Origin: Glandiceps talaboti
Lineage: Eukaryota; Hemichordata; Enteropneusta; Spengelidae
Assembly: GCF_964340395.1 (NCBI RefSeq)
Contig: NC_135561.1
Coordinates: 16,632,961-16,677,960, forward strand
Length of the DNA stretch: 45,000 nt
Direction: 5' to 3'
How positions within the stretch are numbered: position 1 is the first letter of the stretch; every line of letters starts with the position of its first letter. Positions 12,491-24,735 of the stretch are shown one piece after another. The translations under genes were made by a program, and so were the position numbers. The notes below the pieces were generated by a model. That model was given only the letters and a program-made list of their open reading frames with translations. It was not told where the DNA came from and did no database searches.

Positions 12491-13748
12491 CTGCCTTCAA
12501 TACCATGAAAAGTGCTACCATTGAGATACCCCCCGACAGCTTGAATGATTTAGGTTTATCGAATTTGAAATGTATTGTTAATGAATGAGATTAGGGAGGA
12601 GATTCTTAAGGAATCGTTTACTGAAACAATAATTGGCCAAGATAGGTGGAAAAGGCAAACCTATCTCCCAATAAAAAGTGCGTAATCCTTTCTATAGATG
12701 TATTTCGATCATGCCTTCTAAGCGATATATACAGAAATCTTTGTATATACCAAGATAGCTTTTCTTTCATGATGCAAACTCAGCAATCAGGAGACAAGTA
12801 CAGCAGTCGACTTTGCTTATTTGCTGATATAGAGTTTACCCATGAAGATAGCAGGTAGTAAACCGTCAAAATTACAGACATCCAAAGAGCCTTGCGGATA
12901 CAGTATTTTACGCTGAATAGACATACACAAGGAATTATGTTGGTTCACAAGAACTAATAGATATGGGGCACCTTTTGAGTCACCATTCGACTTTCAAATA
13001 ATTTGTGACTGGAATGATGTGGTTATTTCAATAATAAGTCTGTGATGCAGTATTTTTCACATGTAATAAATTTGCTAACAAATAAATTTGCATATTTTCA
13101 TAACTTGAGATTTCATATTTTTATATACTTTTTGTTGAATTCAGGCATTTATTTTTTTAGCAAATAACGACAGCTTTGGCCGTGGCATTGTAACGCCAGT
13201 TATTGTGTGCCATAGTTGAATGCTTACAAGGTTGGATAATGGAGCATGCGCAGTGTACTTTTGACATCTCACAGCACCTCACACATCGATACATAACTGC
13301 GTGTCGTTGAATGTTTACATTTTTGAAAACTTACAAAAGTGACGTCGTCAAACATTTTTAATATCATTTTTATAAATTTATGGAAGGTTGTTTGGGTCAT
13401 TGTATATGCTTCAGCAAATGCAATAGTAAAGGTATATTGAAAAAAAAATATATTGCCTGTAAATGAACATTTAAGTGAATCCTCTAAAGTCTACAGTAAT
13501 ATCTGCGACGATATTTTACACCGTTTTATATTACCATGTAACTGGCATTAACGACAAAATGGCAATAAAGAGACAGTGGTAATATCATGTATCTTGTCTT
13601 ATGTCAATGTTGTCAAAGAACAAGTAGCTCTGCGGTAGTACAAATTGCATTGACACTTATCTTTGCATTCTAGCTGATTGCATTATATTCTGTTCACATG
13701 TCCAATGACATGTATATCATTTCGTTTACTAATCAATGCATTTCAATA
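12491..13748. other. A+T-rich sequence without recognisable genes
   Basis: Only short open frames are present (the longest is about 70 codons at 12646-12858) and none has a recognisable motif. GAGCATGCGCAGT near 13232 resembles an NRF-1-like motif. Confidence 0.45.
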
Positions 13749-13992
13749 GGGAACTTGCAAACCTGCCATGTTGAATGTTGCATCATGGGAAATATGATAA
13801 TAAATACTAATAAAATAGTATTGTAAACAATACTGTTACATAGTTATTAACCACAAATGACCAATTCATAGTCACACTGACCATTGTGGGAGATTTATTT
13901 TATCGGTAACTCCTGATTAGGTATTCCGATAACCACAGATAATCCCATAGTCCTTTGCGTCTGAGCATGCTTAGTCTGGATTGCAAGTTCCC
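13749..13992 (+). mobile_element. Inverted-repeat element, family B copy 1
   Basis: A perfect 12-bp terminal inverted repeat, GGGAACTTGCAA at 13749 and TTGCAAGTTCCC ending at 13992, bounds 244 bp without coding sequence. The right half contains CCTTTGCGTCTGAGCATGC and GTGGGAGATTTAT, both also found in inverted order at 22043-22165. No unambiguous target duplication is visible. It is best read as a non-autonomous DNA element. Confidence 0.65.
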
Positions 13993-14098
13993 AATTGTAT
14001 TCTTTTAGTGGACAGTTGACATGGACAGTTTTATTATTTAGACTCGCTCAAATCTCAGGGCTTTTAAATTCTTTTACTTGAATAAACTGGTTTCGATC

Positions 14099-14324
14099 GT
14101 GTAGCCCACAGGGGCGTATAATATTGCATAGATTGTTGTTTTCCAGGTCTACAGACTAAATATAACAACCTTTTGAATATATATTCCTACCTGTACAGGG
14201 AAAGAGATATATTTATAGTATACGTAGTACTATAGATCGATACATTTGTAGCAGCAAGATTCGTATGATATTTTCCTAAGAAAACGGAAATCTAAGCAAT
14301 AATACACGCCCCTGTGGTGTAGCC
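14099..14324 (+). mobile_element. hAT-like non-autonomous transposon with 8-bp target duplication
   Basis: The 210-bp element at 14107-14316 begins CACAGGGGCGTATAATATTG and ends with the inverted CAATAATACACGCCCCTGTG. Similarity of the arms continues to about 37 bp (…TAGATT…GTTTTC). It is flanked exactly by GTGTAGCC at 14099-14106 and 14317-14324. An 8-bp target duplication with CAGGGG-type ends is characteristic of the hAT superfamily, though P-like elements also make 8-bp duplications. No transposase is encoded. The perfect duplication suggests a fairly recent insertion. Confidence 0.85.
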
Positions 14325-14354
14325 CCAAAGTTGTGCATGAAAGTAACGTGGTAG

Positions 14355-14510
14355 TTGTCTATGTTATGCAAATTAGTCTGAATTACGATCTTGTCTGATT
14401 AGCTAGAGAAATCTTTGTTTTGTGTTATGCAAATTAGTCTGTTTTGTCCTCTCCTCTGAATAGCTGATATAATCTTAGTCGAGTCATATTATGCAAAACA
14501 TAAGGATTAA
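14355..14510 (+). repeat. Three diverged ~62-bp tandem units with octamer motifs
   Basis: TTATGCAAATTAGTCTG occurs twice, with ATGCAAAT at 14366-14373 and 14427-14434. TTATGCAAAA follows (ATGCAAAA at 14491). The spacings are 61 and 64 bases, and a TAGCT-like block lies between units. ATGCAAAT is the POU-factor octamer, but here it sits in a repeat, so regulatory use is unproven. Confidence 0.6.
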
Positions 14511-16570
14511 CCTGTCACGAAGTACAAGCACAGAAATTGTTTTTTCACAGTGCATCACACAGCATATCACAAGTTAGCCAAAATCAAAGTAGTGGAACAC
14601 TGCCTAATTTGCATAAATCCAATATGGCCACCTTGATATTTATAGTTAACAACTTTTGGCCATTTGGCTGTTGTTTTATCATGTATTTTATCACTATTTT
14701 CAACTCTGTGTCTGGATTTCAACTGTTTTAAATTCAGATTTACTATATTTGGCTATGTTTAGACATGTCTATCACCCCGATTTGTTCAGTATTAGATATT
14801 AACTTAGTGGCCACATTTCCGTTCACTGTAAGATATACCTGTCCAGTACTAATATGAGGTTCGTGTCGTTTCGGAAACGTGACACGAGTCGCTCAATGAT
14901 GAGACGAAGAGGTGATATCGGGTAATAATCAAGTTATCAACATGCCTATGCCCAGGAACTCAATGAAAATACACGAAAAATAGAAAAAGAGCATTGCGCG
15001 ACTCTATTGTCAGGTGACGTTCACATGAATGTTCTGTTGACCCTGTCAACCTGTTTTGGGTGGTCATCAATTTTCATTAGATTTGGGAGTATGAAAACGT
15101 CACTACTGTCATAATTATTTCGAACTGCAACTTCGGAAGTGGTTGAGGTCCTCTAAGAAATTAGAAAAACTAGATGGTTGGCCGTGATCGCGATCGTAAC
15201 TTCCTTACAACAATATTTCGTGCAGTAGGTCTATGGTTTGCGTAAACACACTGGGCGTCCTACAGTCTGCGATACCAGTGTGAAATGAACGTACCTGTAC
15301 AGTGTGGTTGTGAATTTGTAATTTAATGTATGATCGTAAATATTATCATTTGGGTATGGATATTTTCGTCAGAATTTCCCTGTTTTGAAAGATGTCTCAG
15401 TTTTGTGGTCATACTCGATAACACCAATGTAGAACATCGATCGCCGTTTTGATGACGTTATGAATATCACGGCGCTTAACTAACATCCCATATCAGAAAG
15501 TGTCATTTCACGTTAAAGCCATCAAGAATTATTGATCTGAGCATAGGTATATTATAATGACTGATAGCAGTCCAATGAAAGACTACAAGTAGCAGAGAAA
15601 AATGTATGTAACATGGCATTTTGTACACACACCCGTACAACTTCAAATGCAAAAGAAACAATTACATAGGTGCCTTGCACTAGAAGTAGTCACAAGTTGA
15701 TATGTTGTTTATCAGCTACATAAACGATTGAAGTCATTAACATCATCAAGTCCACGTGTAACGTTTTCATTAGAAGCCTGGTTTTAATGCACTGTGAAAG
15801 GATAGCAATGCTTATCACTGTTCAATGTGATTGGGCAAAGGATCCTGCTGTGTTTGATGTATCTCTGCTATTGTTAGTCTAGAGTTGAAATATGTATATC
15901 TTTATGTCAAAAAACGTAATGTCCCATGAGTGAAACACTAAACCTACATCATTTTAGCTGTAACAAAAATATTGTTACTCCTCCTGTAAATTAATAAAAG
16001 TTCGTTATCATTACTTTCAACTTGAATATATATTGATACTTAACTTGTTAAACCAGTTGAGTAATCTACTTTCACTACAAGATTTAGACTCTGAAGTCAA
16101 TCTCTGAATATGATTAAGTAAAATATGAAAACGTTGTAAATACACATAGTTAGTCGTAATGGAGGCAAACCATATTAAGACCACTCCTAATTAATTGATT
16201 ATCACAAATACTTTTAAAGAGAAGAACCAGTACTAATAGTGTTTCCTTTTTCTGTTCACCTCAGGACGATAAATGAAATAAATGAAAGCACCACGACGGA
16301 TCACATGAGAATAGGTTCGATGATAAATTAACTCGATCAGATTCAAATTGTAAAGCTTCCCATTTGAGATGAGGAAGACATTTGAAAAATTTACATGGTT
16401 CTGATTCGTAAAGGGAAGCGGTGCTTTGAGGTATGATTTGTGAGTAGCGAAGCTGTAAATTGTATTGATATAACCGTGAGGTTGTCCAAACTTACAGTCA
16501 TACATACTTTTATACACTGAATTTAATATTGTTAAGTTAGATCGATGTTTGATTATACGTTGTGTGTGGG

Positions 16571-16572
<2 letters not shown>
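14511..16572. other. Mostly unique A+T-rich sequence
   Basis: The only structure seen is an 11-bp stem with a 2-base bulge at 14862-14885 (CGTGTCGTTTC / GAAACGTGACACG). No gene, RNA or repeat family was recognised in the rest. Confidence 0.45.
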
Positions 16573-16629
<57 letters not shown>

Positions 16630-16725
16630 TGAGACAGACAGATACAGACATACGCAGACAGACAGACATACATACATAAATGTACACAGTTAGACAGACA
16701 GACAGACAGACAGACAGATAGACAT
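16573..16725 (+). repeat. (GA)n followed by (CAGA)n microsatellites
   Basis: GA repeats run without a break from 16573 to 16625, then degenerate CAGA/CATA and CAGA arrays run to about 16725. The pure purine tract has the composition that can form triplex DNA. The minus-strand open frame covering it (Ser-Leu repeats) is an artefact. Confidence 0.95.
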
Positions 16726-16739
16726 ATAGAAAGAAAAAA

Positions 16740-19700
16740 AGCCAGCTAGTCAGTCAGTCAGATTGATGATGGACAGGCAGGCGGGCAGAGCATTAGTATT
16801 AGGACGAACTGTTCTTGACAAATAATAATATCTGCTCATCCTTATCATCTATTTTCAGAAGTAATCTCGACGACAGGCCAGCTATTCAGTTATTCATCGT
16901 ATATGTATCCCGAAAGATGCTAAAATCCGCAAGGCTGGTAGATAACGACAGGCAGAAATGTAACTGATTTCGATCTGTTGTTTTCATTTTTCTACCTTAT
17001 CTGAAACGTATCTAACGGACATGTGGCATGTATACTTTTCTTTTATGTAGCTTATCGACTTGAAGATAAAATAATCATAGCATATGACGTTCACCCATTA
17101 CATGCAAACAACGAAGCCAGTAAATCAATCATCCAGTATTAGCAATATTCATATGATGCATGAAAGGGATGAGATCAATTATTTTATAGTTCAATGTACG
17201 ATAAAAGCGCAAATCGTTTAGTTGGGGATGGGTGGGGGTGGGGGGTGGGTGAACTTTTAGTTCTCATATGACAACAACGGTTTTACTTTTAATGGAATCT
17301 GTTGTGTACAGGTATTCTACTGAACTGCATAATTAGTATATTTCTTTGATGCCATCCATAAATATACTTCTTGAGGCCGTCCGTGATGAGCATCTTAGCT
17401 GAGTATATCCACATGTTGTTCAAATATTTGTTTTAGTACTGTATCAACCTTTTAAAATATTTGTTCACACTGTTGTTAGTGGTGTTGTTAGGCTTTTACA
17501 ACGACCACTGAATTAGCAATCAAAAAGTTTTACTGACTCTGTATTCATAGTGCTACATACTACTGCATATATGTAGGCCTAAAAATTCTTGGTTCCGGTT
17601 ACCCGACCCCACCTAGTTTTTCACTGTTGACCCTAAGTAAACTCACGTATTCGAGAACAAAAAAAGATAATAAAATCGCGAAAATTGTGAAATCTCGCGA
17701 GAAATAGTGGATTCGGAAACTGACACCAACAAGACAATGTGAAACTGTTCTTCTAATCTGTAATGGCTGTACATCTGATGGGAAGAAACCAATAGCACAG
17801 AGACCATATGGAAGACAATGGAAAAACATAACTACCTGAACTACACACTCACATATGACAAAAATAAAGGAAAACACAGAAGAAATCCACCTACTCTAAA
17901 ATTACTCGCAATTGTAACCACACGATTTTTTTAGGCCTTATTTGAAATGTATTGTACTGTCGACGTCGACAAAATGATCAGTTTTGGCCAATTAGGTTTG
18001 AAGGAGGATGGGCAATGAGGCATAACTACCGAATATTTTCATGTCGAACAAGACAGAGCGAAATCCCAATGCTAAAACTTTGAACTGCTTGTGTGTTGTA
18101 ACCTTTGAAAATTAAAGAATTTAGTTTATATATTGCCACTGTTGACGAATGTAATTACGATGTCGACAGTATTTATTTGTTCACTGTCTATATGTTTTCC
18201 TTGTGATTGCAATTGGTATCAATTAATATTGAAATCGTCTGCAGAATGATTTCAAGTAAATACGCATGTGCAGGTTACGTCGTCAGCTTGCAACTGAAAT
18301 AGGTAGCAGCAACATTGTAGATCTTGCACACAGGATGTGACATTTGTGAAGTTAATGTTATAGATGATGAGTTCGATTATACTTTTTGATTATCCTCTTT
18401 ATCATAATCGAAGAAGTGAATTAACATCACAATAGACATTGAAAAAAAATACTTTTAGTAAATAGACAGGACACAATTGCATGCAATCTAGAATGTACCT
18501 GTAATATTTTCATAAAGCTGATATGGGTGTAGTGATTCGTAAAATCCATACCAGTTGAATTTGAACGTAGACTGGAGACGATGTATGGAGTAAAACTGGA
18601 ACATAGATTTTATTTCGTGATAGCCCTGCATGAGTTTGGCTTCACAGCCTCACTCTAAGACAGAGCAAGGTGAAAGATGTGCTCACATACAGCTCCAAGG
18701 CTAAAATACAAGTATCATCAAGAACCAAAGACTTGGTCATTACAATAATTAAATTACTAAAGACATGCATAGTAAATGAGCGTCCTAAGAAAACGATAGG
18801 TCATGCTAATTCCAACCATGAGCATCCTTGAACTTGAAATAAAAACGGCACTAACATTTGAATAACGTCTTCAAACATATAAGATGGTATTTATTGTCTT
18901 GACATCTATGTGAACCGATGTGATAAAAGATATTCATTTCTTTAAGTAGGTGTGTTTGACGACAAGTTAGTATAATCAGCGTCATGTCTGAACCAAAACA
19001 CAGGAATTACAAATTCATGGCATACGATTGAATCTTTATTCGGTGTGATGATCTCCCAGGGAAGTTAAGACGGTCAGAATATTTTCATTTACGTATGGGA
19101 TCCGGAATTCATTGAGAAAAAGGACACCGAGTGGATTCAAAAAACAAGAGACGCGTCAGTTTTAGGAAGCTTTCAGTGGAGTGGGGGTGGGGATGTGGGG
19201 AGAAGCCCGACCGTTGAATAAAAAGTGACCCTCCCTAATTCCGTTGGGCTTAGAAAGCATCCCTCTCTGAATTTTCTTTCTCTTAAAAATGACTGAAAAC
19301 ACCCCAGAATCAGTGAGGACTGAGTTTAATTTATGCCAATGCTGCCACTACATACATTATTATAGTGTGTAAAGGCAATGGTTGTTCCCTACTAATTGTG
19401 TGAAGGCAATGCATTAGAATTGATCAATAGGTGTGTTTAGATGTAATTGGTTTATTCGTAGGACAGGGTCCCTGAAGCTAGACAGAATACCCAACATTGT
19501 TGTGACTGAGGTGATCATCTGCTTTCCACAACATTATCACTACATATCAACAACACTTTTCCCCGGCCTAATACTCCAGTGTGAGGCCATCTCCTCTGCT
19601 CGCACCAAAACTAACAAATTGAGGCGAGTCACCTCATGGTTGTCATCAATTTGACTGATTTGTTCTGATATTACGATACAACAGTGGCCAGTACTAGTGG

Positions 19701-21290
19701 TGGGATGAGGAAACAGTGGAATTTGGAACCGATCGCAATGGTGAAGTGCAAACATCACAAAATAATGCGAAGTAGATAATACAATAAGCCAAAGTAAAAA
19801 GTACCCCCCCCCCCCCGATTCCATTTCCCAACATAAGGCCCACAATTTAAAAAAACTGATTTGAAAATTGTATCTCTATTGCAATTACTACATACTCCCT
19901 TAATCCACAAAAAAAGACAAAAAAGAAAGAAAAAGAAAGAAGTAACATCGTTAATTCAAAGGTATGTTGTGGGTTATATACTAATGCAAAAGGTCGTTTT
20001 CTGCAGATATGCCCTTGAAAATGGTCTCGAGTAATACTACGTGGAACAGTATTTGACATACCGTATTTATACGACACCTGCAACTACGGATTTCTTTTAT
20101 TGAATTTCCAAACAGAGTGTCAAAAAAGAGATAAAGATCACACTTTCATTCATGAATTATTTTAGTCTTTTCCTCTTTTATCTGGTAATCTTTTAGTATC
20201 AAAATGATCTTGCGCACAAGTGCTAAGAAGGGGTTAGCAACACGTAACAAAGTTTAATGTTAATCCAAGTTTTTCGGAGATTTTCAAAACATCATGTGTA
20301 CTTTGAAGCTTCTTAGTGATCTGAGATATTCGTGACTTTGTCAGCCATTACTGCCTTCGTGTGGATCACGATTGTTCGATAAATTTGAGATATGAAGGTT
20401 TCCGGCCAGGAAAATGAAAAGTGACTTTTTCAAATATCTATCTATACGTTAAAAATAAATCACCAGCATGCATGAATGAATGAAGGCTTGGTCAGAAAGT
20501 AGCCGGTATTTTTAACGAGTATAAACCTTAAGTATGACCAGCAAGTTCGCTGTGGTAAAGCTTAGACTATGCGGTACAGGAATACAAGTATCCATTAATA
20601 TATGTATGTCAGTATCACATACATCACAGTTTTTCAATGGAACGCATTCAGTGAAGTGCGTGTATGCTCCATGGAAATAAAAGAGCTAAGCGTTTACCTT
20701 AAAGCAGGAACAAACAGGGATCCCCATGCAAATTATTAAATTGGAGGTCAAAATGACCTTTCATATGAAGCCATTTTAGAATCTAATATGGCTGCTGAAT
20801 ATTGTGTTAATGTTTATATTATAATGAAAGACTATGGTTTCCTTGAAAAAAGACAGTGAACACCTACTTAAGCTTGTTACTATATTTTTCAATTTCCAGG
20901 TAAATTCGCTGGCTGGCTAGGAGCATTTTACATTAATGTTATTTTCTAAAATAACTCATTTATAAAGGTGAACGGTAGCTTTACTTGTCAATGAGTTTAG
21001 CATCTTTAAATTTCAAACATCACTGGACAAAACAAACACATCCATGTTCAGCATATAAAAAAAAAGATATTATGGGAAATGCTCCGGATCCCAGCGATCT
21101 ACTTTATATGCAGACATATTACACACACACATTACACACAACCACATATCTCTACATACATCCATTCTGGTTTGGGAGTACGTAACGGGGCTGTGTTGTA
21201 CGTTATATTTCACGTTACTGTGAACTTCCAAGGCGTTTCTAATCATGCCAGTTCACAGGTTAAATTATGTGGGTCCCTTGTGAATAATCA
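16740..21290. other. Long stretch without recognisable genes
   Basis: The content is A+T-rich with G-rich patches at 17223-17248 and 19178-19202 and a C run at 19804-19816. A perfect 14-bp palindrome TGTCGACGTCGACA lies at 17958-17971. Around 20720-20800 sequence such as CATGCAAATT, GGTCAAAATGACC and ATATGGCTGC resembles dispersed repeats seen at 14600 and 39190. Open frames up to about 100 codons (19540-19845 minus) have no recognisable domain. Confidence 0.4.
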
Positions 21291-21384
21291 GCCACGGCTG
21301 TAGAAAGAGTCTCTCCATAGTTCCCACATAATTCATGATACAGCCTACCCATCGGGTATGTAGAACACTCCGCCTGGGTTTGGG

Positions 21385-21450
21385 TGACAGAAAAATCCAC
21401 CGTCTCCTGTGGAATTCGAACCTATGTACATGTGGCGCCTGTACATGCAT
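21385..21450 (-). repeat. tRNA-derived SINE-like fragment, copy 1
   Basis: On the minus strand GGTTCGAATTC (21412-21422) matches the RNA polymerase III B box. It is followed by CCACAGGAGACGGTGGATT and TTTTCTGT. The copy at 42190-42262 has the same B box plus GGAGAC-like block and TTTTTCTGT tail. The A-box half is not clear here. This is a fragment rather than a tRNA gene. Confidence 0.45.
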
Positions 21451-22042
21451 ATGTACCCCCCTCCCCTACTGCTAATCTTGGACGCTATATTGTACTGTTC
21501 CATGTTTAAGTTAGGCTTCTACATGGCTGCTGAATTGAGGTACACTCTTTTGTAAAACAATAAAAATATTGCACATTCTGTTGATGAAAATGTATGAAGT
21601 TGTTTAGTATCAATTGTACATTACTAAGTCATCGATTTATCTAATGTGTGTGTGTGCAGATACTGTGTAGTATACCATGTTTCGCTCCCTGACTTGCATT
21701 GTAAATCTCTGCCTATAATCAAACATGTCAGTCAGGCATCTGCATTGATTTTTACTTAGTACCGGACGTCCCTTATCTGAAGTCCACGGAGATGCATTTT
21801 AAAGATAAACACTCCCCGGTAATTGGTAAATTTCAATCGAAGATAACTGATTCGGAATTACAAATGTGTTGAGTACTATAATAGTGGCCGATCTGCGACA
21901 ACACACAATTCCAGGCATTACGTTCTTATTTGATTTTATGATAAAGTGATTGTTAATTCTTGTATGTTTATGTGATGATGTATTAGTTCCTGATATATTT
22001 TATACCGGCACTTTGCAAACGGTCGTCTTTATTTGCACCGAT

Positions 22043-22165
22043 GGCAATCTTGCTATTCAAACTAAGCATGCACAGATGCAAAGGACAATGGACATGGAAT
22101 TAAATCCAGCATTTTAATATCAAATACTATGATGTGATTACAATTATAAACCTCCCACAAGGGTC
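22043..22165 (-). mobile_element. Inverted-repeat element, family B copy 2 (partial)
   Basis: Read on the minus strand it matches the right half of the element at 13749-13992: CTCCCACAAGG pairs with the GTGGGAG block, then TCCTTTGCATCTGTGCATGC against TCCTTTGCGTCTGAGCATGC, then TTAGTTTGAATAGCAAG against TTAGTCTGGATTGCAAG. The distance between blocks is similar (about 105-115 bases). The other end was not found. Confidence 0.55.
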
Positions 22166-22935
22166 TCCCAGTAACCACGACTGCATCATTTATGCTCACT
22201 ATGTGACAAGATTGTTAAGTGATACATGTTTATCAATGCATTTACCATAATGCAAAATTCAAGGTATCCAAATATATGCAGGTTACTTATTACACTCGTT
22301 ATTGTTAGACAAAGGGCACATTTGATTTATTTGTATATTTAAAGGAAATGCAACTGCAAGAAATTTAGTCAGTTTCGTAAATTTTGAGTTCTGTAGAGTC
22401 ATTTCATTATTTGACGTCACATAATTTTCATGCGATTGCCATAAAAGACAAAATAATACAAGCGTCACACATTCATTTTCCTAACAGTGGCCCAGCCAGA
22501 CAACAACATTGCATATTTATGACTATTAGACGGTAATAGGCACGTACGAGTGATGAATATATATTGTTCATCTAATACATATGCATGCCTGCTGACTCCC
22601 ATGGGGCAAAGCGGGACCACTGGTAAGACAGTTACAGAACATTCGGAATGTGGAACACATTTCAATTCAGAGTTTCTTGGCAATTACCAGAAATTGCTGT
22701 GATCTAAAATCGTGAAAGCACTCTTCAGAACCCAACGTTTACGAAAACGCCTTTATTTTGTGATGTGTCGTTCCCTTTTAAACTTCAATAGTCATATACA
22801 TTACAATAGCACCTTTCCTCGCAGATTTGCCCCCTACTTTCAATGCACGACAGTGTTTTACTTTTATTTTTGTATCATAATTTGACAGCCGGTATATACT
22901 GCAGATGACTAGAGGGGAAGAGGTCCATTTCAAGT
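22166..22935. other. Sequence without recognisable features
   Basis: One perfect CRE octamer TGACGTCA lies at 22422-22429. Nothing else is recognisable. Confidence 0.4.
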
Positions 22936-23055
22936 TGCCGGTACCGCAGGCGGTTCCCGCGGGAAACACATCTTTACCGCGGTAACATCGGTACCAGGTT
23001 CAGCTGTCAGTAATGAGCTTGTATGCACACGGGAAACCACCGTTACCGCGACCAC
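22936..23055. promoter_or_regulatory. G+C-rich cluster of palindromes
   Basis: Within A+T-rich surroundings there are CGGTACCG (22939-22946), TTCCCGCGGGAA (22954-22965), TTACCGCGGTAA (22974-22985) and GGTACC (22990-22995), then GTTACCGCG near 23042. TTTCCCGC on the minus strand equals an E2F consensus. It may be a regulatory cluster, a G+C-rich exon, or the end of a repeat. A minus-strand open frame runs through it (22930-23271) but has no recognised domain. Confidence 0.25.
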
Positions 23056-24635
23056 TACATTATCTCCACAGTCTTTTGTGTGGCATTTCTTTTGATTATG
23101 CCGACAACACCTAAATTCATTATTCTTGAGAGAACAATAGATCGCAAACACGTCACACACGATGCTATTCGGAGATGTTTTGCAGGTCCAAGTATTTGTC
23201 GCAGGTTTTTCAGTATATTCTTCATACATTTTAGTATCAGTAGAAATGCATATGCATGAGTATATTGTCACTTCTGCTCTCTCTTTTGTAAACTATTTTT
23301 ACTATATTAGTATAGTCACCTTAAAAGCAATTCAATTTGATGAGACCATCCTTGCATTATGTTTGAGGGAAATATATTGTTAACCATAAGTCTTTACTGA
23401 GATTGTAGACAAGGTCATTTTAATGTGAAGAATTACCCCTTCTTTCACTTTTGACAACTATGCTGAATTATCCTGGAAAATTTTTTTCTCGACATATATA
23501 CAGGGGGAAGGGGGTGGGGTTACTTTAGCATTTACATTTCGTGTTCCTTAGGCAAATTGTTACTTATAAATATTGTATAGCACATGAACAATTAGAACGT
23601 CAGCAGCGCCATTATGACTTTGGAATTGACCATGCTGCAGCTGTGATCGCCCGGGTTGTTCTAATTTCATTTAAAAACAAGAAACTATTTTTCCATCATG
23701 TTAATGTCAATGGATAAAGTAATCAACTACATACATAAATTGAATGCCCTTAATAGCTTCAGGCAGGGTTGTGTGTCTCCTGAGACATTATATGACTTTA
23801 CACTGACGTGCCTAGAGTTTCTTTCGTATGTCCATTGATAGCAAACTTAATGCTCAAAATACAAACCTTTCCAATGTATTCCACATATAATCATATTATT
23901 GGTATTACCTTAAAATTGCCTTAATCGTATTGATTGGCAGTGTACCCAATATAATAGGTTTGGCGATACTTAAACATAACAATGGAAATGTAAACAGCTG
24001 ACTGTTTCTTTAATTTTACCATACTTTAATTTACTTCTCTCTTACTTCTCACCATGAATTCAGCAATTGGCTGAACCCCAGTTGACATCATATGATAATG
24101 AAGTCTTTCCAAAATTTTCGAAATAAAATTTTGTTCCTGGTCTCATTGAAAACAATAACAGTAAGTTGCAAGTTCTCGTTCTTGTTTTCCAGGAAACTGT
24201 AAATCATTTACTTTCCCCGTTATCATTGTATTTGATGGTCTTTAAGGGATTTTAATATCGTTTTATTAATATATATTTGCATAATGCCACTTCAAATTTT
24301 CCTGACTTTAACATATACACCGGTACCTTGATCATATTTGACATTCAAATTATACCGGCTCGGAGCTACTGACATTTACTTATGTATCTTCCATGAATAC
24401 CAATTATGCCACATATGATCTGTAAGATGTTTTTTTTTCAATTCTCTTAAGGATATATATTTATTTGTTATCCATAAATCAATTGATTAAACTTTCAAAT
24501 TGCAACATGCACGTAAATATATATACACACGGACTTAAGTTGGCCAGTAAGAAATATAACAACAATGTGTTCAATCGTAAATTTAATTCTAGGAACTCTA
24601 TCGATGCGAAGTGATACAACACATCATTTTCGTCA
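23056..24635. other. Sequence without recognisable features
   Basis: A+T-rich, with a G-rich patch at 23502-23520 and a T run at 24430-24438. Only chance-sized open frames occur. Confidence 0.4.
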
Positions 24636-24735
24636 TCTACAGATTTTATTTTATTTTATTTATTTACAAAAGCAATGAGGATGCAAGACAAATAAGGCCA
24701 GAAACAAAACTGCAAAAAAAAGTAACAAAGATCAA
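24636..24735 (-). mobile_element. LINE 3'-end remnant with A-rich tail
   Basis: On the minus strand the sequence reads TTTCTGGCCTTATTTGTCTTG, then CATCCTCATTGCTTTTG, then AAATAAATAAAATAAAATAA. A short pyrimidine-rich 3' UTR ending in AATAAA-type repeats is typical of 5'-truncated Jockey/CR1-group LINEs, similar in style to the tail at 31800-31855. No coding part remains, so this is an inference from tail structure. Confidence 0.45.

Noticed and set aside
19540-19845. Minus-strand open frame of 101 codons
   Set aside because: Part of it is a C-run translated as glycine; no domain recognised.
21412-21422. Possible tRNA gene from a perfect B-box-like string
   Set aside because: No acceptor stem or cloverleaf can be formed around it; the shared downstream segment with 42190 fits a SINE.
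22930-23271. Minus-strand open frame of 113 codons with several cysteines
   Set aside because: No recognisable cysteine pattern, start context or neighbour exon; overlapping frames on the opposite strand are equally open. The palindrome cluster is reported instead.
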